Below, piece after piece: positions 63,119 to 64,000 of a DNA stretch of 64,000 nt (positions within the stretch are counted from its first letter, which is position 1; every line of letters begins with the position of its first letter). The DNA comes from Opisthocomus hoazin (lineage: Eukaryota > Chordata > Aves > Opisthocomiformes > Opisthocomidae): assembly GCF_030867145.1 (NCBI RefSeq), contig NC_134454.1, positions 68,306,308 through 68,370,307 on the forward strand, in the 5' to 3' direction. The notes under the pieces are model-generated. The model did not search any database and was not told the origin of the DNA. It saw nothing but the letters and a program-made list of their open reading frames with translations. A program made the translations under genes and the position numbers.

Positions 63119-64000
63119 ATGGTTACCACCCGTGGTAAAGCTGTTGCTCGAAGGAGTGTGGGGACCCAGACGGAGGCCCCACGCAAGAACGCGGGTGTCC
63201 AGGTCTCTGGCTGCAGGGAGTGCCTGAGCCTGGCGCTCGTACCGGAGGACAGCAGAGACAACGGCTGTGTTTGGTGCGAGCAGGTGAATGACCTGCTCAG
63301 CCTGGTGGCAGAGCTGAGGGAGGAAGTGGAGAGGCTGAGGAGCATCCGGGAGTGTGAGAGGGAGATCGACTGGTGGAGCCGCACGCTGCCCTCCCTGAGG
63401 CCGAGGCAGCAGGAGGCGGCTCCACAGAAAGCAGAGAACCCCCTACCCTCTTGCCACCGAGCAGAAAGAGGGGGCCTAAGAGATGGGGGGGAATGGAAAC
63501 AGGTCCCTGCTCAGGGGGGCAAGCGAATCTCCCCCCGGCCTCCCTCACCGGCCCAGTTGCCTTTAAGCAACAGATATGGGGCTCTGGAATGTGAGGGACC
63601 GGCCACAGAGGATGTGGGTGAAGGTGAGGCTCCATCCAGGGGGTTGCCTAGAACGAGTCAGACAGCCCCAAGAATTACGACTGCCTCAACTAAGAAAAAA
63701 AGGAGGGTCATTGTCATAGGCGATTCCCTTCTGAGGGGAACAGAGGGCCCGATCTGCCGACCGGACCCATCCCACAGGGAAGTCTGCTGCCTCCCTGGGG
63801 CCCGGGTTAGGGATGTTGCGAAGAAACTCCCTGGTCTGGTGCGGCCTTCTGATTACTACCCCCTCTTGGTAATGCAGGTTGGCGGGGACGAGATAGCAGA
63901 AAGAAGTCCCAAGGCCATCAAAAGGGACTTCAGGGCACTGGGGCGACTGGTTGAGGGATCAGGGGCGCAGGTGGTGTTTTCCTCCATCCCATCAGTGGCA
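63119..64000 (+). CDS. CR1 ORF1 protein, 3' partial at window edge
   Basis: ORF1 starts at ATG 63119 and stays open for 294 codons to the last base. Residues 32-53 hold a Cys cluster (C32-x2-C35-x14-C50-x2-C53) like the zinc-finger of CR1 ORF1 proteins. Residues about 54-78 form a charged heptad-like coiled coil (LLSLVAELREEVERLRS). A low-complexity Pro/Gly/Glu-rich linker follows, then the SGNH-esterase start RRVIVIGDSLLRG with the nucleophile at S203. The GxND block expected near residue 255 reads VGGDE (255-258). CR1 ORF1 is an RNA-binding and chaperone-like partner of ORF2, and the esterase domain is characteristic of the CR1/L2 groups. No stop or frameshift is visible, which suggests a recent insertion. 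Confidence 0.88.
   Translation, partial: MVTTRGKAVARRSVGTQTEAPRKNAGVQVSGCRECLSLALVPEDSRDNGCVWCEQVNDLLSLVAELREEVERLRSIRECEREIDWWSRTLPSLRPRQQEAAPQKAENPLPSCHRAERGGLRDGGEWKQVPAQGGKRISPRPPSPAQLPLSNRYGALECEGPATEDVGEGEAPSRGLPRTSQTAPRITTASTKKKRRVIVIGDSLLRGTEGPICRPDPSHREVCCLPGARVRDVAKKLPGLVRPSDYYPLLVMQVGGDEIAERSPKAIKRDFRALGRLVEGSGAQVVFSSIPSVA

Larger units (their letters stand above)
62689..64000 (+). mobile_element. CR1 LINE 5' end, apparently full-length type, runs off window
   Basis: The sequence switches abruptly from AT-rich DNA to a GC- and CpG-rich segment at about 62.69 kb, then to an open ORF1 from 63119. The stretch leading into the ATG (GGCAACTCAAGTAGTGGGCA, then ATATTCTAGCC) matches the avian CR1 5' UTR as I remember it. 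The great majority of CR1 copies are 5'-truncated, so a copy that retains its 5' UTR is uncommon. The exact left boundary is uncertain, and ORF2 would lie beyond the right edge. Confidence 0.85.

Noticed and set aside
1..64000. CRISPR arrays, tRNA or rRNA genes, or a multi-gene defence or biosynthetic system
   Set aside because: No regularly spaced direct repeats, no cloverleaf or rRNA core sequence and no gene cluster were seen; the window is vertebrate genic and intergenic DNA.

Overview
The window looks like nuclear DNA from a bird. It is mostly non-coding, with small exons split by multi-kilobase GT-AG introns. Almost all recognisable repeats are CR1 LINEs, the dominant avian retrotransposon, and there is one avian-type solo LTR. 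I see no bacterial features, CRISPR array, tRNA or rRNA.

Left part (1 to about 16.1 kb): the 3' half of ERCC8 (CSA, the Cockayne syndrome A WD40 protein) on the + strand. Five coding exons (2191-2294, 5072-5196, 9556-9753, 13858-13944, 15760-15828) join in one frame to give the C-terminal half of the beta-propeller and the acidic tail, followed by a short 3' UTR and an AATAAA signal at 16105. The introns hold two CR1 copies of about 1 kb and one short CR1 scrap. The upstream exons lie left of the window.

Middle part (about 16.1 to 43.1 kb): intergenic DNA. It holds an old antisense CR1 (17.77 to about 20.45 kb) split by a younger antisense CR1 (19279-20083), a 1.8-kb sense CR1 with an uninterrupted reverse-transcriptase frame (34199-36020), an antisense solo LTR (about 37.36-37.76 kb) and a sense CR1 (41.67-42.87 kb) ending just upstream of a CpG island.

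Right part (43.1 to 64 kb): a dense CpG island with stacked GC boxes (about 43.14-44.18 kb), then about 18.5 kb with no recognisable exon. In vertebrate gene order known to me, ELOVL7 follows ERCC8 in the same orientation. The island is therefore best read as the ELOVL7 promoter and first exon, with the remainder as a long first intron. No ELOVL7 coding exon is visible, so this rests on synteny alone. The window ends inside the 5' end of an apparently full-length-type CR1: a GC-rich 5' UTR from about 62.69 kb, then an ORF1 open from its ATG at 63119 to the last base (294 codons), carrying a zinc-finger-like Cys cluster, a coiled coil and an SGNH-esterase GDS motif.

I did not find a convincing novel multi-gene system. 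The points most worth a second look are the two well-preserved CR1 coding regions, the nested CR1 with a 5-bp repeat at its junctions, the predicted ELOVL7 promoter beside an antisense LTR, two copies of an old dispersed repeat, and several perfect hairpins in non-coding DNA.
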